A stretch of 64,000 nucleotides of DNA from Chitinivorax sp. PXF-14 (GCF_040812015.1 NZ_JBFNXJ010000006.1:62001-126000); one strand, 5' to 3'. Positions 54,986-64,000 are shown, numbered from the stretch's first letter. Notes: generated from the sequence alone by a model not told the origin. Program-made: numbers and translations.

Positions 54986-55741
54986 TTAGTGTCGTAGTTT
55001 ATATCCGCGCTTCAGCAGCTGCAGCGTCAGCAGGCCAAGCGCGATGGTACAGGTGCTCACCACGGCCAGACTGGTGCCGGGCGGCACGTCCGAGGCGCCG
55101 AGAAAGCCGTACCTGAAGCCGTCGATCATGTAGAAAAACGGGTTCAGGTGCGAGGCTCTCTGCCAGACGGCTGGCAGGGAGTGGGTCGAATAGAACACGC
55201 CGGCCAGGAAGGTCATCGGCATGATCAGGAAGTTCTGGAAGCCGGCGAGCTGGTCGAATTTCTCCGCCCAGATACCGGCGATCAGGCCCAGCGTGCCCAG
55301 CATGGCGCAGCCGAGAAAGGCGAAGAGCAAGGCCCATAGCGGATGCGGGAGCGCTGGCGGGATGAACCAGAGCGTCACCACGAACACCCCTGCGCCGACT
55401 GCCAGGGCGCGCATGACCGAGGCGATCACGTAGGCGCCGAAGAACTCGAACTCGGCCAGCGGCGGCAATAGGATGAACACGATATTACCGGTGATCTTGG
55501 ACTGGATCAGGCTCGACGAGCTGTTGGCGAATGCGTTCTGCAGCATCGACATCATGATCAGGCCGGGCACCAGGAAGCTATTGTAGGTGACCCCCTGGTA
55601 CACCTGCACGCGGTCACCCACGGCGTGGGAAAAAATCAGCAGGTAGAGCAGGGCAGTCACGACGGGAGCGAGCACCGTCTGCAGGCTGACCTTCCAGAAG
55701 CGCAGCACCTCTTTGTAGAGCAGGGTAGGAAATCCGGTCAT
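54986..55741 (-). CDS. ABC-2 type transporter permease
   Basis: A 251-residue permease with about six hydrophobic helices and the ABC-2 signature region (GFQNFLIMPMTFLAGVFYS then LNPFFYMIDGFRYG). With the ATPase encoded seven bases upstream it forms an exporter, of the YadGH type. The substrate is unknown; in betaproteobacteria the pair always lies between mla and bolA-murA, suggesting an envelope role. ATG 55741 is the family start. Confidence 0.9.
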   Translation of the reverse strand: MTGFPTLLYKEVLRFWKVSLQTVLAPVVTALLYLLIFSHAVGDRVQVYQGVTYNSFLVPGLIMMSMLQNAFANSSSSLIQSKITGNIVFILLPPLAEFEFFGAYVIASVMRALAVGAGVFVVTLWFIPPALPHPLWALLFAFLGCAMLGTLGLIAGIWAEKFDQLAGFQNFLIMPMTFLAGVFYSTHSLPAVWQRASHLNPFFYMIDGFRYGFLGASDVPPGTSLAVVSTCTIALGLLTLQLLKRGYKLRH

Positions 55742-55748
55742 CGTGGTG

Positions 55749-56648
55749 TTATGGCTTGTGCATGACCTGGACGAATACGTCTTCCAGGTTCGGTTGTTCC
55801 AGCACCAGATCCTGCACGGTAACGCCCGCCTCGCGCAGCGTGGCAAGTATCGCCTCCAGCTGGTTGATTGCGGGCAGTTTCAGCCGATAGTAGCCGTCAG
55901 CCTCGTCTGCCAGCAAAGCGTGCAGGCTTGCCGGCAGCTGCTTGGGCGACAACTGCACGCGCAAGGTATGTGATGCGTGGCTGTGCAGAAAGTTTTCCTT
56001 GCGGTCCAGCGCGATGATGCGGCCCTGCTTGAGCATCGCGATGCGGTTGCACAGTGTCTCGGCTTCTTCGAGATAGTGCGTGGTGAGCACGATGGTATGG
56101 CCGGCCTGATTGAGTCGCCTGATGAAATCCCACAAGCTTTGGCGCAGCTCGACATCGACCCCGGCTGTCGGCTCGTCCAGCACGATCACCGGCGGGCGGT
56201 GGACCAGGGCCTGCGCCACCAGCACGCGCCGCTTCATGCCGCCGGACAGCGCGCGCATGTTGACATTGGCCTTGTTCATGAGGTCAAGGTTGCTCATGAT
56301 CTCGTCGATCCAGTCGTCGTTGCGCGTGAGCCCGAAATAGCCGGACTGGAGGCGCAATGTCTCGCGCACCGTGAAGAAGGGGTCGAATGCCAGTTCCTGC
56401 GGCACGATGCCGAGGTTGCGGCGAGCATCGCGGTATTGGCTGGCGACGTCGTAGCCCATCACCGAGATGTGGCCGGCGTCGGCGCGCGCCAATCCTGCCA
56501 TGATCGAAATCAGCGTCGTCTTGCCTGCGCCGTTGGGGCCGAGCAGCGCAAAGAACTCGCCGGGCTCGATGTCGAAGCTGACATTGTCGAGTGCCTGCAA
56601 GTGCTTGTAACGCTTGGAAATATTGCGGATGCTGAGGGCGGCCGTCAT
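55749..56648 (-). CDS. ABC transporter ATP-binding protein
   Basis: A 299-residue ATPase. Walker A GPNGAGKTT (about 37-45), signature LSGGMKRR (about 137-144) and Walker B VIVLDEPTAGVD with H-loop TTHYLEEAE are complete. A long C-terminal extension (about 235-299) is typical of the YadG type. It pairs with the permease gene after a seven-base gap. In most relatives it directly follows the mla genes; here a GDSL autotransporter and a kinase gene intervene. Confidence 0.93.
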   Translation of the reverse strand: MTAALSIRNISKRYKHLQALDNVSFDIEPGEFFALLGPNGAGKTTLISIMAGLARADAGHISVMGYDVASQYRDARRNLGIVPQELAFDPFFTVRETLRLQSGYFGLTRNDDWIDEIMSNLDLMNKANVNMRALSGGMKRRVLVAQALVHRPPVIVLDEPTAGVDVELRQSLWDFIRRLNQAGHTIVLTTHYLEEAETLCNRIAMLKQGRIIALDRKENFLHSHASHTLRVQLSPKQLPASLHALLADEADGYYRLKLPAINQLEAILATLREAGVTVQDLVLEQPNLEDVFVQVMHKP

Positions 56649-56718
56649 GGGCTGACGTGGCGGGTGGCAAAACCGCTATTCTACACGAAGGCACAGGCTG
56701 GGGCCGACCCCGCTGTGG

Positions 56719-56748
56719 AAAGAAAAACGGCCGCCATGCGGCGGCCGT
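56719..56748 (-). terminator. Terminator of the GDSL autotransporter gene
   Basis: Minus-strand stem ACGGCCGCC / GGCGGCCGT with a four-base loop then TTTTTCTTT. It ends the autotransporter transcript 19 bp after the stop and before the ABC genes. Confidence 0.88.
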
Positions 56749-56766
56749 CGGACGGTGAGACGGTGA

Positions 56767-58836
56767 TCAGAAACGCGAGGACAGGCTGACGCTTGCCGAA
56801 CGATCCTTGACGTTGTCCATACCCACCACCTGGTTGTAGTTCACGCCAACGCTGGTGGTCTTGCCGAGATCGACGTTGACGCCGAGCGACACCGTGCCGT
56901 AGTTCGCATCGGGCGAGCCGACCGGCAGCTGGAAGCTGGTGAAACCGTTGCTCAGGCCGAGTGTGAGCGAACGTTCACTGTCCTCGTACTCGTGACGCGC
57001 GGCCACGTCGACGAACGGACGCACGCCGCCGAAGCTGGTGGCCAGTGTGGCCTCCATGGCGAGGCCGACGCTGGCGACGGTGGACTTCACGTTCTGGTTA
57101 CCAAAGCTCATGGCGGTGCTCGAGCCGCTGTTTTCCTGGTAGGCCGAGACGCCGGCACTCTGCACCGTGACGCCCGCATTCGGTGTCAGCTTGAGCATGC
57201 CCATGGCCAGGTTGTAGCCGCCACCGAGACGGAACATGGTGCGATCGCCCGAGGTGCTGCCGGTTTCGGTGCGCGTGACGGGGCCGAGCTTGATGTTGCG
57301 CTCGATCTTGCCGATATCGGTCTTGGCGACGCTGCCCAAACCGTCGATATAGGCATTGCCGAAGCTGCCGCGGCCGTACACGGTGATCGCGATTTCGCGG
57401 CTTTCCATCTTGCCTGCGCTGTCGCCGACCGAACCGGACTGGCGGCTCTGGGTCAGTGCCAGGCCGACGTTGACGTTGTCTTGCAGGATGACGTCGGCGC
57501 CAACCGTGGCGTTCCATTTGTTGTCGCCATCGAAGCGGCCCAGGCCATCGTGCGCGTCGGTGTCGGTGCGCGCGGCGCCGGCATCGACAAACACGCGCAG
57601 GCCGCCGCCAGCCTTGCTGGTGCCGTCGAGCATGCGCAGGTGGTTGCCGATCGTGCTCTCGATGCGGCGCCCGCCGGCCAGTTGCAGGTCCGCCAGCGGC
57701 GCGACGGCGCGCGGGGCATCGACGATGGACTCGATGTAGTCGGCGATCAGCGCGTTGGTGGTCGGGCTGACGTGACGGTCGTCGGCGAAGAAGTAGGCCT
57801 TGCTGGCATCAAAGCCGGGCTTGCTTGCCGTGCACGACAAGGACCATGCACCGCTGGCGGTGGGTGGGCAGGCAGAGCCAGTGACGTTGGCGATGCCGTA
57901 GGCGGTGTGATTGGCGATCACTTCGTTGACGAAGTTGTAGATGTCGACCGAGATGGCATTGGTGCCTTGCTGGTACAGCCCCGAGCCGGTCGCCAGATTG
58001 AAGCCTTGGGACAGCTGCTGGGCGCCGCCGGCCAGCTGGGTGTAAGCGCCGTTGAGCTGGGTTTCCAGGTTGGGGAGACCCGCGCCTTGCAGGATCGTGG
58101 CGGCTGCCCTGAATGCGTTGGCCCGCGCGGTGGCTGGGTCGTCGCTGGCGCGCAGCTGGGCGAGCATGGCGGGCACGGCCTGCCCCAGCAGGGCCGTCTG
58201 TTGTGCCTGGCTCAGCGGGGTCTGCGCCAGCGTGGCTTGTACTGCGGCATAGGTGATCGCCGGGGTGACGGCAAAGTTGGGCAGGTTGGGGACGATGATG
58301 TAGCGCGCCCCGGTGGCCTTCAGCGTGGCCACCTGCGTCACCAGACCGGTGGCCGAGCGGACGACTTCGGCCTGGGCTGCTGCCGGGTTGGTTGCGGCGA
58401 GCGACAGGGCGACAGGAATATCGTTACCGCCGCTGAACACGACATAGAGCGAATTCGGGTTGCTTCTGCCTGCCTGTACGGCGAGACCGACCTGGGTCGG
58501 CAGGTCCAGGATGTCGCCGAACGGGCCGGTGTTGGTGCTCTCGACCGAGCGTGCGCCGCCTTCGGCGTAGTTGTTGCCGGTGGCGCCCAGGTTCGGGTTG
58601 TTCGGATTGATCGGGATGGCGGTGAAGCCATAGTGTGCCGCCAGCAGGTCTGCATAGTTCGGCTCGGGGTTGACCGTGAAATGGGCGCCCGCCGCCACGC
58701 CGGAGGCGCCGGTGAAGGCGCCGGTGTCTGTCAGGCTGTCGCCGAAGAAGTAGATGTTCTGGAAGTCCACGGCCTGCGCTGCACAGCTGAAGGAGGCGGC
58801 AATCGCAAGGGAGAGCAGGGATTTCTTGTAAGACAC
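56767..58836 (-). CDS. GDSL-type esterase autotransporter (EstA-like)
   Basis: A 689-residue type V secreted esterase. Signal peptide (1-22, ending AQA); passenger with block I FGDSLTDTG (Ser34), block II NYAEGGA, block III GGND (about 137) and block V DDRH (Asp352, His355), a complete catalytic set; then a C-terminal beta-barrel (about 400-689) ending in the Phe required for BamA insertion (SLSSRF). Start is GTG 58836 with AGGAA upstream. It resembles Pseudomonas EstA, which affects motility and surfactant. It breaks the usual mla-to-ABC gene order. Its own promoter and terminator are visible. Confidence 0.92.
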   Translation of the reverse strand: MSYKKSLLSLAIAASFSCAAQAVDFQNIYFFGDSLTDTGAFTGASGVAAGAHFTVNPEPNYADLLAAHYGFTAIPINPNNPNLGATGNNYAEGGARSVESTNTGPFGDILDLPTQVGLAVQAGRSNPNSLYVVFSGGNDIPVALSLAATNPAAAQAEVVRSATGLVTQVATLKATGARYIIVPNLPNFAVTPAITYAAVQATLAQTPLSQAQQTALLGQAVPAMLAQLRASDDPATARANAFRAAATILQGAGLPNLETQLNGAYTQLAGGAQQLSQGFNLATGSGLYQQGTNAISVDIYNFVNEVIANHTAYGIANVTGSACPPTASGAWSLSCTASKPGFDASKAYFFADDRHVSPTTNALIADYIESIVDAPRAVAPLADLQLAGGRRIESTIGNHLRMLDGTSKAGGGLRVFVDAGAARTDTDAHDGLGRFDGDNKWNATVGADVILQDNVNVGLALTQSRQSGSVGDSAGKMESREIAITVYGRGSFGNAYIDGLGSVAKTDIGKIERNIKLGPVTRTETGSTSGDRTMFRLGGGYNLAMGMLKLTPNAGVTVQSAGVSAYQENSGSSTAMSFGNQNVKSTVASVGLAMEATLATSFGGVRPFVDVAARHEYEDSERSLTLGLSNGFTSFQLPVGSPDANYGTVSLGVNVDLGKTTSVGVNYNQVVGMDNVKDRSASVSLSSRF

Positions 58837-58987
58837 GGTGTTGATTCCTATTCCAAGGGGCGCTAATTGTTATCGTGATTGGCGCCGGGGGCGACGCGAA
58901 TCCGTCCGGCCGGCGAGCAGTGCTAAGGTACTGAGTAATTGCTCCATAGGCAACTGTTGCGTGCTCGGATCGGCGCGCTGCAGCTGT

Positions 58988-59017
58988 TTTATATGAGATG
59001 TGTAATGTATTTGTCAG
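58988..59017 (-). promoter_or_regulatory. Promoter of the GDSL autotransporter gene
   Basis: On the minus strand CTGACA (-35, 59012-59017), 18-bp spacer, TATAAA (-10, 58988-58993). Transcription would begin near 58981, leaving a leader of about 145 bases. Confidence 0.6.
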
Positions 59018-59116
59018 CATCGATAGTCAGAATGGCGGGTGAAATCAGTTACACTTGCAAACCACCATAGACGCTGTTTGCCGGCTCAATTTCCGGGATC
59101 GCCGGTTTCACCACTC

Positions 59117-60544
59117 ATGCATTCGTTCGAACACTACAAGATCATCGGCAAGCTGGGCCAAGGCGCGATGGGCGTGGTCTACAAGGCCATCGACACGCGC
59201 CTGGAGCGGCCTGTCGCGCTCAAGGTGGTCAGCATCGATCTCGACGAATCCGAGCGTGTGCAATTTGCCGCGCGGCTGCAGCTCGAAGCGCGTGCGGCGG
59301 CCAAACTCAACCATCCGAACATCATCACCATCTACGAGTGCGGTGAGGTCAACGGCCTGCCTTATATCGCGATGGAATTCATCGATGGGCCGACCCTGCG
59401 TGAGCTGTTGTCGTCGGGCAAGCGCCTGTCGGTGGACAAGGTGCTCAAGATCACCGGACAGTTGCTCAAGGGGGTCGCCTATGCACACCAGAACGGCATC
59501 GTGCATCGCGACATCAAGCCGGCCAACCTGATGTTCACCTCGAACGGCGTGCTCAAGATCACCGATTTCGGCATTGCCAAGGTGTCGGCATCGAACATGA
59601 CGCACACCGATACCTTGCTTGGCTCGCCGCGCTACATGTCGCCCGAGCAGCTGTCCGGCAAGGTGGTGGATGGCCGCTCCGACATTTTCTCGGTGGGCTC
59701 GGTACTGTACGAGATGTTGGCTGGCCGGCCGCCGTTCGATAGCGATAATGTCGCCAGCATTGTCTACCAGATATTGTTCGAGCCGCCGCCATCATTGCCC
59801 GAGCTCAATGGCGAGGTGCCGACCTGGCTCGATGAAGCGGTCGGCTGCTGCCTGGCAAAGAGCCCGGCCGAGCGCTTTCAGACGGCTGATGAGCTGATCG
59901 AGCTATTGAAGCAGGGGCGCCGCGAAGCGAGGCTGGCCGATACAGTGGTCGTGCAACCGGAGGACCCGCCGCCATCTCCGCTTGTGGCCGGCCCACACCG
60001 GGCACGGTGGGGGCTGCTGGGCGGTGCCGTGGTGGCCTTGCTTGCCGGCGGCGTGTGGCTGGGCACGGCAATCAAAGCACCGAGTGTGCCGCCGGTACAA
60101 ACCTCGCTGGTCGCGCCGGCCAAACCCGATGCCGCCACTTTGTCGCCGCAGATGAACTGGTCCGACAAGGGCGCGGTGACATTGAAGACGGCGCCGCCCA
60201 GCGATGTGGCGGCAAGCGAACCCGCGAAGGAAGAGAAGCCGCACCAACCCGTTGCGAATGACAAGCCGGCGCCAGCCGTGTCGCCGGTAAAACACTCGCC
60301 GAAGGGGGCGACTCGCGCCGGCCAGCCGGCACAGGACGATGGCAGCAAGTCGGCCCGGGTACCCGAGGCGGTGGAGCGTAGCCATGACTCGGATCGTGGC
60401 GAGCTTGCCAAGCATGCAGAGGTGCCAAGGCATGCCGAGACGGTCAAGCCGGCCGACAAGAAATCGTTCTGGGAAAAGCAGGTTGATTGTCTGAAGGAAG
60501 GGCTCTGCGAACAGCCGGTCCAGCGCAGGCAGAGCGCCAAGTAG
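59117..60544 (+). CDS. Membrane-anchored Ser/Thr protein kinase
   Basis: A 475-residue Hanks-type kinase. It has glycine loop GKLGQGAMG (about 11-19), Lys36 (VALK), HRDIKPAN (Arg131, Asp132), DFG (about 150-152) and APE-like MSPEQ, so catalytic residues are complete. One membrane helix (about 297-317) separates the cytosolic kinase from an extracytoplasmic Pro/Lys/Ala-rich tail of about 155 residues without a recognised sensor domain. ATG 59117 suits the kinase N-terminus, though no ribosome-binding site is seen; GTG 59039 is open upstream. It is divergent from the GDSL autotransporter gene. Confidence 0.9.
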   Translation: MHSFEHYKIIGKLGQGAMGVVYKAIDTRLERPVALKVVSIDLDESERVQFAARLQLEARAAAKLNHPNIITIYECGEVNGLPYIAMEFIDGPTLRELLSSGKRLSVDKVLKITGQLLKGVAYAHQNGIVHRDIKPANLMFTSNGVLKITDFGIAKVSASNMTHTDTLLGSPRYMSPEQLSGKVVDGRSDIFSVGSVLYEMLAGRPPFDSDNVASIVYQILFEPPPSLPELNGEVPTWLDEAVGCCLAKSPAERFQTADELIELLKQGRREARLADTVVVQPEDPPPSPLVAGPHRARWGLLGGAVVALLAGGVWLGTAIKAPSVPPVQTSLVAPAKPDAATLSPQMNWSDKGAVTLKTAPPSDVAASEPAKEEKPHQPVANDKPAPAVSPVKHSPKGATRAGQPAQDDGSKSARVPEAVERSHDSDRGELAKHAEVPRHAETVKPADKKSFWEKQVDCLKEGLCEQPVQRRQSAK

Positions 60545-60560
60545 CGCTAGGTGTGACGTA

Positions 60561-60587
60561 AAGAAAAGGGGCCTGTTGGCCCCTTTC
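60561..60587 (+). terminator. Terminator after the kinase gene
   Basis: Stem AAAGGGGCC / GGCCCCTTT with four-base loop TGTT, between the kinase gene and convergent mlaA. The T-run is weak (TTTC). Confidence 0.8.
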
Positions 60588-60650
60588 TCATTGCTTCTTG
60601 CGCCAGCCGATCACGTCGATGGCGGTGGGCTGCTGCTGCCGGCCCCGTGT

Positions 60651-61388
60651 CTACTTCGCTTCATCGGCTTTCGGTTCGTCGGCGAATGGGTCATCCGGAT
60701 CGACCAGCACCGGCGGCGCGCCATCGTAGATTTCGCTCTGGCGCCGCTGGAGGTAGGCGTCGCGGGTAAAGGCGTAGGGGTCGAGCGCTGCTGTGTCGAG
60801 CACGTTGCTGATGCCTAGCAATTCGCTGCGCAGATGGATGGTGCGCAGGCCGTCCACGCTGTTCCGTGCGGGGACGTCGCTGGCGTGCGATACCGGATCG
60901 GCCTGGTAGTCGCCAATCAGTGCCACCGAATCGCGCAATGTGGATGGCCCCAGTAGCGGCAGCACCAGATATGGCCCGCTGCCGACGCCCCAGTAGCCGA
61001 GTGTCTGCCCCAGGTCTTCGCGGCGTGCGGCAAAGCCTGCTGGTGTCATGATGTCGATGAAGCCGGCCAGGCCCAGCGTCGAGTTCACTGCAAACCGGCC
61101 GAAGCTGACCAGGGTGGCTTCCGGCTTGCATTGCAGCGCATTGTTGAGCGTATTGCGAACTTCGCTGAGATTGCTGAAGAAGTTGCTGAGGGCGGTGCGC
61201 ACCGGTTCGGGCAGCACCGTCGAGTAAGCCTCGGCGACGGGGCGAATGACGTACTTGTCGGCGTTCTGGTTGAAGCTGTCCACCTTGCGGTTGACTGGCT
61301 CGAACGGGTCGCTACGCGTGGGCGAGGCGGCACAGCCAGCCAGCACGAGCAGGGAGGAGACGACGGCAGCGATGGGAAGACGCAGCAT
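60651..61388 (-). CDS. mlaA: MlaA (VacJ) outer-membrane lipoprotein
   Basis: A 245-residue lipoprotein (lipobox VLAGC, Cys about 19) forming the outer-membrane part of the Mla system, which removes misplaced phospholipids from the outer leaflet. DPFEPVNRKVDSFNQNAD and the GVGSGPYLVLPLLGPSTLRDSVALIGD segment are diagnostic. The acidic C-terminus (DPDDPFADEPKADE) is typical. GAGGTAAGG precedes ATG 61388. It is last in mlaFEDCBA, seven bases after mlaB. Confidence 0.93.
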   Translation of the reverse strand: MLRLPIAAVVSSLLVLAGCAASPTRSDPFEPVNRKVDSFNQNADKYVIRPVAEAYSTVLPEPVRTALSNFFSNLSEVRNTLNNALQCKPEATLVSFGRFAVNSTLGLAGFIDIMTPAGFAARREDLGQTLGYWGVGSGPYLVLPLLGPSTLRDSVALIGDYQADPVSHASDVPARNSVDGLRTIHLRSELLGISNVLDTAALDPYAFTRDAYLQRRQSEIYDGAPPVLVDPDDPFADEPKADEAK

Positions 61389-61395
61389 CCTTACC

Positions 61396-61659
61396 TCAAT
61401 CGATTGGCACGATGGCTTCGACACCGTACAGCGCGGCCAGCGAGCGCAGGTTTGCCGGCACATTCTCGCAGCGCAGCACGATGGATTGCTCCTCGGCGCG
61501 TCTAAGCCAGGCCAGTACCAGTGCGATGGCGCTCGAATCGACTTCGTTGACCTCGGCGAGATCGAGCACCGTTTCCGGCACCGCCAGTTGCTCGACTACG
61601 CGCGCCATCACCAGCCTGGCTTCGCGGTAGGTCAGATCGCCGGATAGCTTGATGCGCAT
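61396..61659 (-). CDS. mlaB: MlaB STAS-domain protein
   Basis: An 87-residue STAS protein. DLTYREARLV near the start and LDLAEVNEVDSSAIALVLAWLR hold the conserved anti-sigma-antagonist-like fold (Ser in DSSA). MlaB stabilises the MlaF ATPase dimer. It lies between mlaC (4-bp gap) and mlaA (7-bp gap), so it belongs to the operon. Confidence 0.9.
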   Translation of the reverse strand: MRIKLSGDLTYREARLVMARVVEQLAVPETVLDLAEVNEVDSSAIALVLAWLRRAEEQSIVLRCENVPANLRSLAALYGVEAIVPID

Positions 61660-61663
61660 CGAA

Positions 61664-62266
61664 TCAGGCCTTGCCCGCCGGTACGGCGGCGTTCTTGTCC
61701 TTGAGCGACTTGATCAGGCCGTCGATGCCGCTCTGCTTCACCGTCTCGCCGAAGGTGCCGCGGTAGTTGGTCACCAAGCTCACGCCGCCAACAATCACAT
61801 CATAGACTTTCCAGCCCTGTTCTGCCTTGCGCAGCTTGTAGTTGATCGCGACAGGCTGCTGGCCAGCTACGGCGACATCGGTGTTCACCGTGACGTCGGT
61901 GGCGGCTGCATCGGCCTTGACCGGCTTCACATCGATCGCCTGCACCTTGTAGGAGGTCAGCGTTGCGGAGTAGGTGCGTACCAGCAGCGTCTTGAATTCT
62001 TCCGTCAGCTGCGCCTTCTGCGCGTCGCTGGCGGCGCGCCAGTCCTTGCCGACGGCAAGCCCGGTCATGCGCGTGAAATCGAAGCTCGGCAACACTTTCT
62101 GCTCGATCAGCTCACGCAGTTTCTTGTCGTTCTTTTCCTTCTTCATCACATCGAGCACCTCGCTCGATGTTTGCCGTACCAGCGATTCGGCATCGCTGAT
62201 GTTGGCCAGCGCCGCGCCGGCGATCAGGCTGAGGCTCAGGACGAACAGGGAGAGTAGCTTTTTCAT
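61664..62266 (-). CDS. mlaC: MlaC periplasmic phospholipid-binding protein
   Basis: A 200-residue periplasmic carrier with a signal peptide (1-21, ALA). The body carries the Ttg2D/MlaC fold: segments FDFTRMTGLAVGKDW, EFKTLLVRTYSATL and KVYDVIVGGVSLV. It shuttles phospholipids between MlaA and the MlaFEDB complex. It follows mlaD after 34 bp. Confidence 0.94.
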   Translation of the reverse strand: MKKLLSLFVLSLSLIAGAALANISDAESLVRQTSSEVLDVMKKEKNDKKLRELIEQKVLPSFDFTRMTGLAVGKDWRAASDAQKAQLTEEFKTLLVRTYSATLTSYKVQAIDVKPVKADAAATDVTVNTDVAVAGQQPVAINYKLRKAEQGWKVYDVIVGGVSLVTNYRGTFGETVKQSGIDGLIKSLKDKNAAVPAGKA

Positions 62267-62300
62267 GATGGCTCCAATGGTGTCTTGTCTTGTTCGAGCG

Positions 62301-62792
62301 TCAGTTTGCCGCGCTCTCTTCTTTGGGCTTGCCGGCTTTTTCCGCGCTCGAGAACAGGAAGCGACCGATCAGGTCTTCGAGGACAACCGCAGATTGGGTG
62401 ATGGTGATCTTGTCGCCATTTTTCAAGGCCTGATCATCGCCACCCTCGGTCAGACCGATGTATTGCTCGCCGAGCAGACCCGAGGTCAAGATGGCGGCCG
62501 AGGTGTCCTTGGAGAACGGGTAGCGCTGGTCGATGGCGATCGTGACAACGGCGTTGTAGGCCTTGGTGTCGAACTGGACGTTGGTCACGCGGCCGACGAC
62601 CACGCCTGCGCTACGAACCGGCGCACGGGACTTGAGGCCACCGATATTGTCGAAATTGGCGGAGACGGTGTAAGTCGCCTTGGCGTCGAATGAGCCGCTC
62701 AGGTTGCCGACCTTCATGGCCAGGAAAATCAGCGCGGCGATGCCGAGCGAGACGAAGATGCCAACCCACAGGTCAATGGTGGTCCGGTTCAT
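62301..62792 (-). CDS. mlaD: MlaD MCE-domain protein
   Basis: A 163-residue inner-membrane protein with one N-terminal helix (about 8-28) and a single MCE domain (about 38-118; VSANFDNIGGLKSRAPVRSAGVVVG). It forms a hexameric ring in the periplasm. The LLGEQYIGL loop is diagnostic. It lies four bases after mlaE. Confidence 0.95.
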   Translation of the reverse strand: MNRTTIDLWVGIFVSLGIAALIFLAMKVGNLSGSFDAKATYTVSANFDNIGGLKSRAPVRSAGVVVGRVTNVQFDTKAYNAVVTIAIDQRYPFSKDTSAAILTSGLLGEQYIGLTEGGDDQALKNGDKITITQSAVVLEDLIGRFLFSSAEKAGKPKEESAAN

Positions 62793-62796
62793 AATT

Positions 62797-63594
62797 TTAT
62801 GCTACCCCACGAAACATGAATGCAGTCAGAACGAAGTCGAGTGCGAGGATGACTAGTGCAGAGCTGACCACGGTGCGGGTGGTCGCGCGCGACACGCCCT
62901 CGGCGGTCGGCGGGGCGTCGTAACCCTCGAATACGGAGATCAGCGTGACGGCGGCGCCGAACACGAAGCTCTTGACCACGCCGTTGACGATATCGAAACG
63001 GAAGTCGACGGCGGACTGCATCTGCGACCAGAACGCCCCCGAATCGACCCCAATCAGCTTGACGCCGACCAGATAGCCGCCGATCACCCCCATCGACGAG
63101 AACATGGCGGCCAGCAGCGGCATCGAGATCACGCCAGCCCAGAAGCGTGGCGCCACGACGCGCGCGATCGGGTTGACGGCCATCATCTCCATCGCGGCGA
63201 GCTGCTCGGTGGTCTTCATCAGACCGATTTCGGCCGTCATGGCCGAGCCCGCCCGGCTCGCGAACAGCAGCGCGGCGATCACCGGGCCGAGCTCGCGCGT
63301 CAGCGAGAGCGCCACGAGCACGCCGAGCGCATCGGCCGAGCCATAGCGCTGCAGCGTGTCGTAGCCCTGCAGGCCGAGCACCATGCCGACGAACAGCCCG
63401 GAGATCAGGATGATGATCAACGACAGCACGCCGGCGAAATAGACTTCGCGGATGGTCAGGCTGAAACGGCGGAAGGCCATGCCGGAGTAAAGGAGTATCA
63501 CGGCAAAGAAGCGCACCACGAAACCCAGGCGCCAGATACCGTTGATGCAGGTTCTCCCGATGAGGCGGATGCCCGAAGTGAGGGTGTCGATCAT
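62797..63594 (-). CDS. mlaE: MlaE permease
   Basis: A 265-residue inner-membrane permease with five or six helices. The conserved [21 protein letters not shown] segment and [23 protein letters not shown] are diagnostic of the MlaE/Ttg2B family. Its ATG overlaps the mlaF stop by four bases. It forms the membrane channel of the phospholipid transporter. Confidence 0.95.
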   Translation of the reverse strand: MIDTLTSGIRLIGRTCINGIWRLGFVVRFFAVILLYSGMAFRRFSLTIREVYFAGVLSLIIILISGLFVGMVLGLQGYDTLQRYGSADALGVLVALSLTRELGPVIAALLFASRAGSAMTAEIGLMKTTEQLAAMEMMAVNPIARVVAPRFWAGVISMPLLAAMFSSMGVIGGYLVGVKLIGVDSGAFWSQMQSAVDFRFDIVNGVVKSFVFGAAVTLISVFEGYDAPPTAEGVSRATTRTVVSSALVILALDFVLTAFMFRGVA

Positions 63595-64000
63595 GCGCCA
63601 TTCCTCCGCAACAGATCGGTGGCGTAATCTGGCGCCGGGTATTGAAACGGCACCGGGCCGTCCGGCTCGCCTTTGACGAACTGGTGGACGAAATCCATCT
63701 TCGAGGCACGGATCTCGTCTGGCGTGCCGTGTGCGACGATGGCGCCTTCCGATACGAAATAGATGTAATCGACGATCTGCAGCGATTCCTGCACGTCGTG
63801 CGTGACCACGATGGAGGTCGCGCCGAGGGCGTCGTTCAGCTTGCGGATCAGTTGGCCGACGATGCCGAGCGAGATGGGGTCGAGCCCGGTGAACGGTTCG
63901 TCGTACATCATCAGCATCGGGTCGAGCGCGATCGCGCGGGCCAGCGCGACACGACGCGCCATGCCGCCCGACAGCTCGGATGGCTTGAGCTTGTGTGCGC
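63591..64000 (-). CDS. mlaF: MlaF ATP-binding protein (partial, runs off the right edge)
   Basis: The C-terminal about 136 residues of the Mla ATPase; the start lies past base 64000. The signature [16 protein letters not shown], Walker [12 protein letters not shown] and switch VVTHDVQES are visible, while Walker A is outside. The tail ([18 protein letters not shown]) matches MlaF. It is the first gene of the mlaFEDCBA operon and overlaps mlaE. Confidence 0.95.
   Translation of the reverse strand, partial: AHKLKPSELSGGMARRVALARAIALDPMLMMYDEPFTGLDPISLGIVGQLIRKLNDALGATSIVVTHDVQESLQIVDYIYFVSEGAIVAHGTPDEIRASKMDFVHQFVKGEPDGPVPFQYPAPDYATDLLRRNGA

Overview
The window is a chromosomal segment of a GC-rich betaproteobacterium, most likely of the order Neisseriales (Chromobacteriaceae/Chitinibacteraceae-like). 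This rests on gene order: the run mla – ABC exporter – bolA – murA – hisGDCBHAFIE – HIT – tatABC – htrA/nif3 – petABC – sspAB is a betaproteobacterial supercluster. A phasin (PHB storage), flhB (flagellum), a PEP-CTERM protein and a complete cytochrome bc1 complex fit a free-living, motile, respiring organism. The family-level placement is inference. No rRNA operon, insertion sequence, prophage or CRISPR array was seen.

Layout. 1-8.4 kb: a partial TPR gene, an NAD-dependent epimerase, a 2Fe-2S flavoreductase, a hexapeptide acyltransferase, a lone flhB, a CorC/HlyC-type membrane protein and two lipoproteins. 9-15 kb: a Ser/Thr kinase-HDOD-GAF fusion, a phasin with a strong promoter, relA and a 68-aa protein. 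15-25 kb: fumC, a PEP-CTERM protein, an HDOD-mobB-moeA operon divergent from an HD-GYP gene, an EamA/LysR pair, a deoxyinosine glycosylase and a MoxR ATPase. 25-32 kb: thioesterase/TerB-like pair, UspA, radical SAM and XRE genes, 4.5S RNA and tRNA-Ser(GGA), then dnaX-ybaB-recR-parA-like. 32-38 kb: DUF3579, argF-VOC-CHMI-argG, DUF2788, ppnP, yajQ and a retropepsin-like protease. 38-64 kb: the supercluster, mostly on the minus strand, broken between mlaA and the ABC exporter by a GDSL-esterase autotransporter gene and a divergent Ser/Thr kinase gene.

How it works together. Most of the window is housekeeping: histidine and arginine synthesis, respiration, Tat export, outer-membrane lipid asymmetry, peptidoglycan synthesis, replication and repair. 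The more unusual content is regulatory. It includes two eukaryotic-like kinases (one fused to HDOD and GAF), an HDOD protein translationally coupled to molybdenum-cofactor genes, an HD-GYP protein, YajQ and RelA. There are also several well-formed dyads upstream of phasin, petABC, argF, the LysR gene and the XRE regulator. No obviously new multi-gene defence or mobile system is visible. The best leads for something undescribed are the kinase-HDOD-GAF protein, the HDOD/mobB/moeA coupling, the autotransporter/kinase insertion and the unexplained operators.
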